Positions 21,354-21,418 of a DNA stretch of 21,418 nucleotides are shown here, in pieces. Below the pieces are notes generated by a model. It ran no database searches. It was not told where the DNA came from and saw only the letters and a program-made list of their open reading frames with translations. Source of the DNA: a virus. Position 1 is the first letter of the stretch. Each line of letters begins with the position of its first letter. The stretch is from positions 1 through 21,418 of IMG/VR virus record IMGVR_UViG_3300027901_000043. The stretch is one strand, 5' to 3'. The translations under genes and the position numbers were made by a program.

Positions 21354-21418
21354 TTACAATGATTCTTGTACCGAGATAGTCTGTTTTACACGGTTATAAT
21401 CCAAACTTTTATCTTTAA
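21354..21418 (-). CDS. possible C-terminal end of a convergent minus-strand gene (partial)
   Basis: On the minus strand a frame is open from the window edge to a TAA at 21356-21354 and gives about 20 residues (K-D-K-S-L-D-Y-N-R-V-K-Q-T-I-S-V-Q-E-S-L). Its composition looks like a protein end, and it would converge on the terminator at 21305-21341. A frame this short can be open by chance, so support is weak. Nothing else is seen in the last 77 bases. Confidence 0.25.
   Translation of the reverse strand, partial: KDKSLDYNRVKQTISVQESL

Noticed and set aside
1-21418. CRISPR arrays, insertion sequences, tRNA or rRNA genes
   Set aside because: No regularly spaced repeats, transposase motifs, or tRNA/rRNA signatures were seen on either strand.

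Overview
This window is most of the late (virion) gene block of a P22-like, short-tailed phage or prophage. The portal, scaffold, coat, tail-closure, ejection and tailspike proteins each resemble their P22 counterparts in sequence motifs, length and order: small terminase, large terminase, portal, scaffold, coat, gp4-like, gp10-like, ejection proteins, tailspike. P22-type phages and their spikes act on Gram-negative bacteria, so the host is probably a Gram-negative bacterium, likely a proteobacterium. The DNA is AT-rich by eye, with strong AGGAG-type ribosome sites. No integrase, repressor, lysis cassette, tRNA or rRNA gene is visible, so lysogeny cannot be judged. Comparisons with P22 are from memory, not from a search.

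Layout. 1-558: the tail of a beta-rich virion-type protein and two tiny ORFs. 558-4547: packaging genes (terS, terL) and portal, overlapping by a few bases. 4550-5356: a 268-residue protein with a nucleotidyltransferase-like C-terminal domain. 5340-6265: a minus-strand three-gene cassette in the middle of the head operon (a second nucleotidyltransferase-like gene about half identical to the first, an unrecognised 108-residue protein, and a ribbon-helix-helix-like protein). 6266-6493: a divergent control region with a sigma70-type promoter on each strand, twin palindromes on the forward promoter, and a structured leader for the scaffold gene. 6494-10483: scaffold, coat, a small decoration-like protein, a beta-helix protein and a small HeH-like protein; the intergenic gaps after the coat gene carry similar stem-loops. 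10465-14487: portal-closing tail factors (gp4-like, gp10-like) and three proteins in the place where P22 has its tail needle. 14487-19192: a GNAT-like protein and three ejection-type proteins, one ending in a peptidase S74 (SDRRLKKNI) domain. 19189-21297: a tailspike with a P22-type head-binding domain preceded by what looks like a Sec signal peptide. A strong terminator follows.

The plus-strand genes nearly all overlap or abut, as expected for one late transcript. The break is at 5340-6493. There a bidirectional hairpin ends the upstream transcript, a minus-strand operon runs from its own promoter, and a new plus-strand promoter restarts transcription into scaffold and coat. The most unusual content is this island: an inverted pair of nucleotidyltransferase-like genes with a DNA-binding protein and an operator-like region that could control a structural operon.
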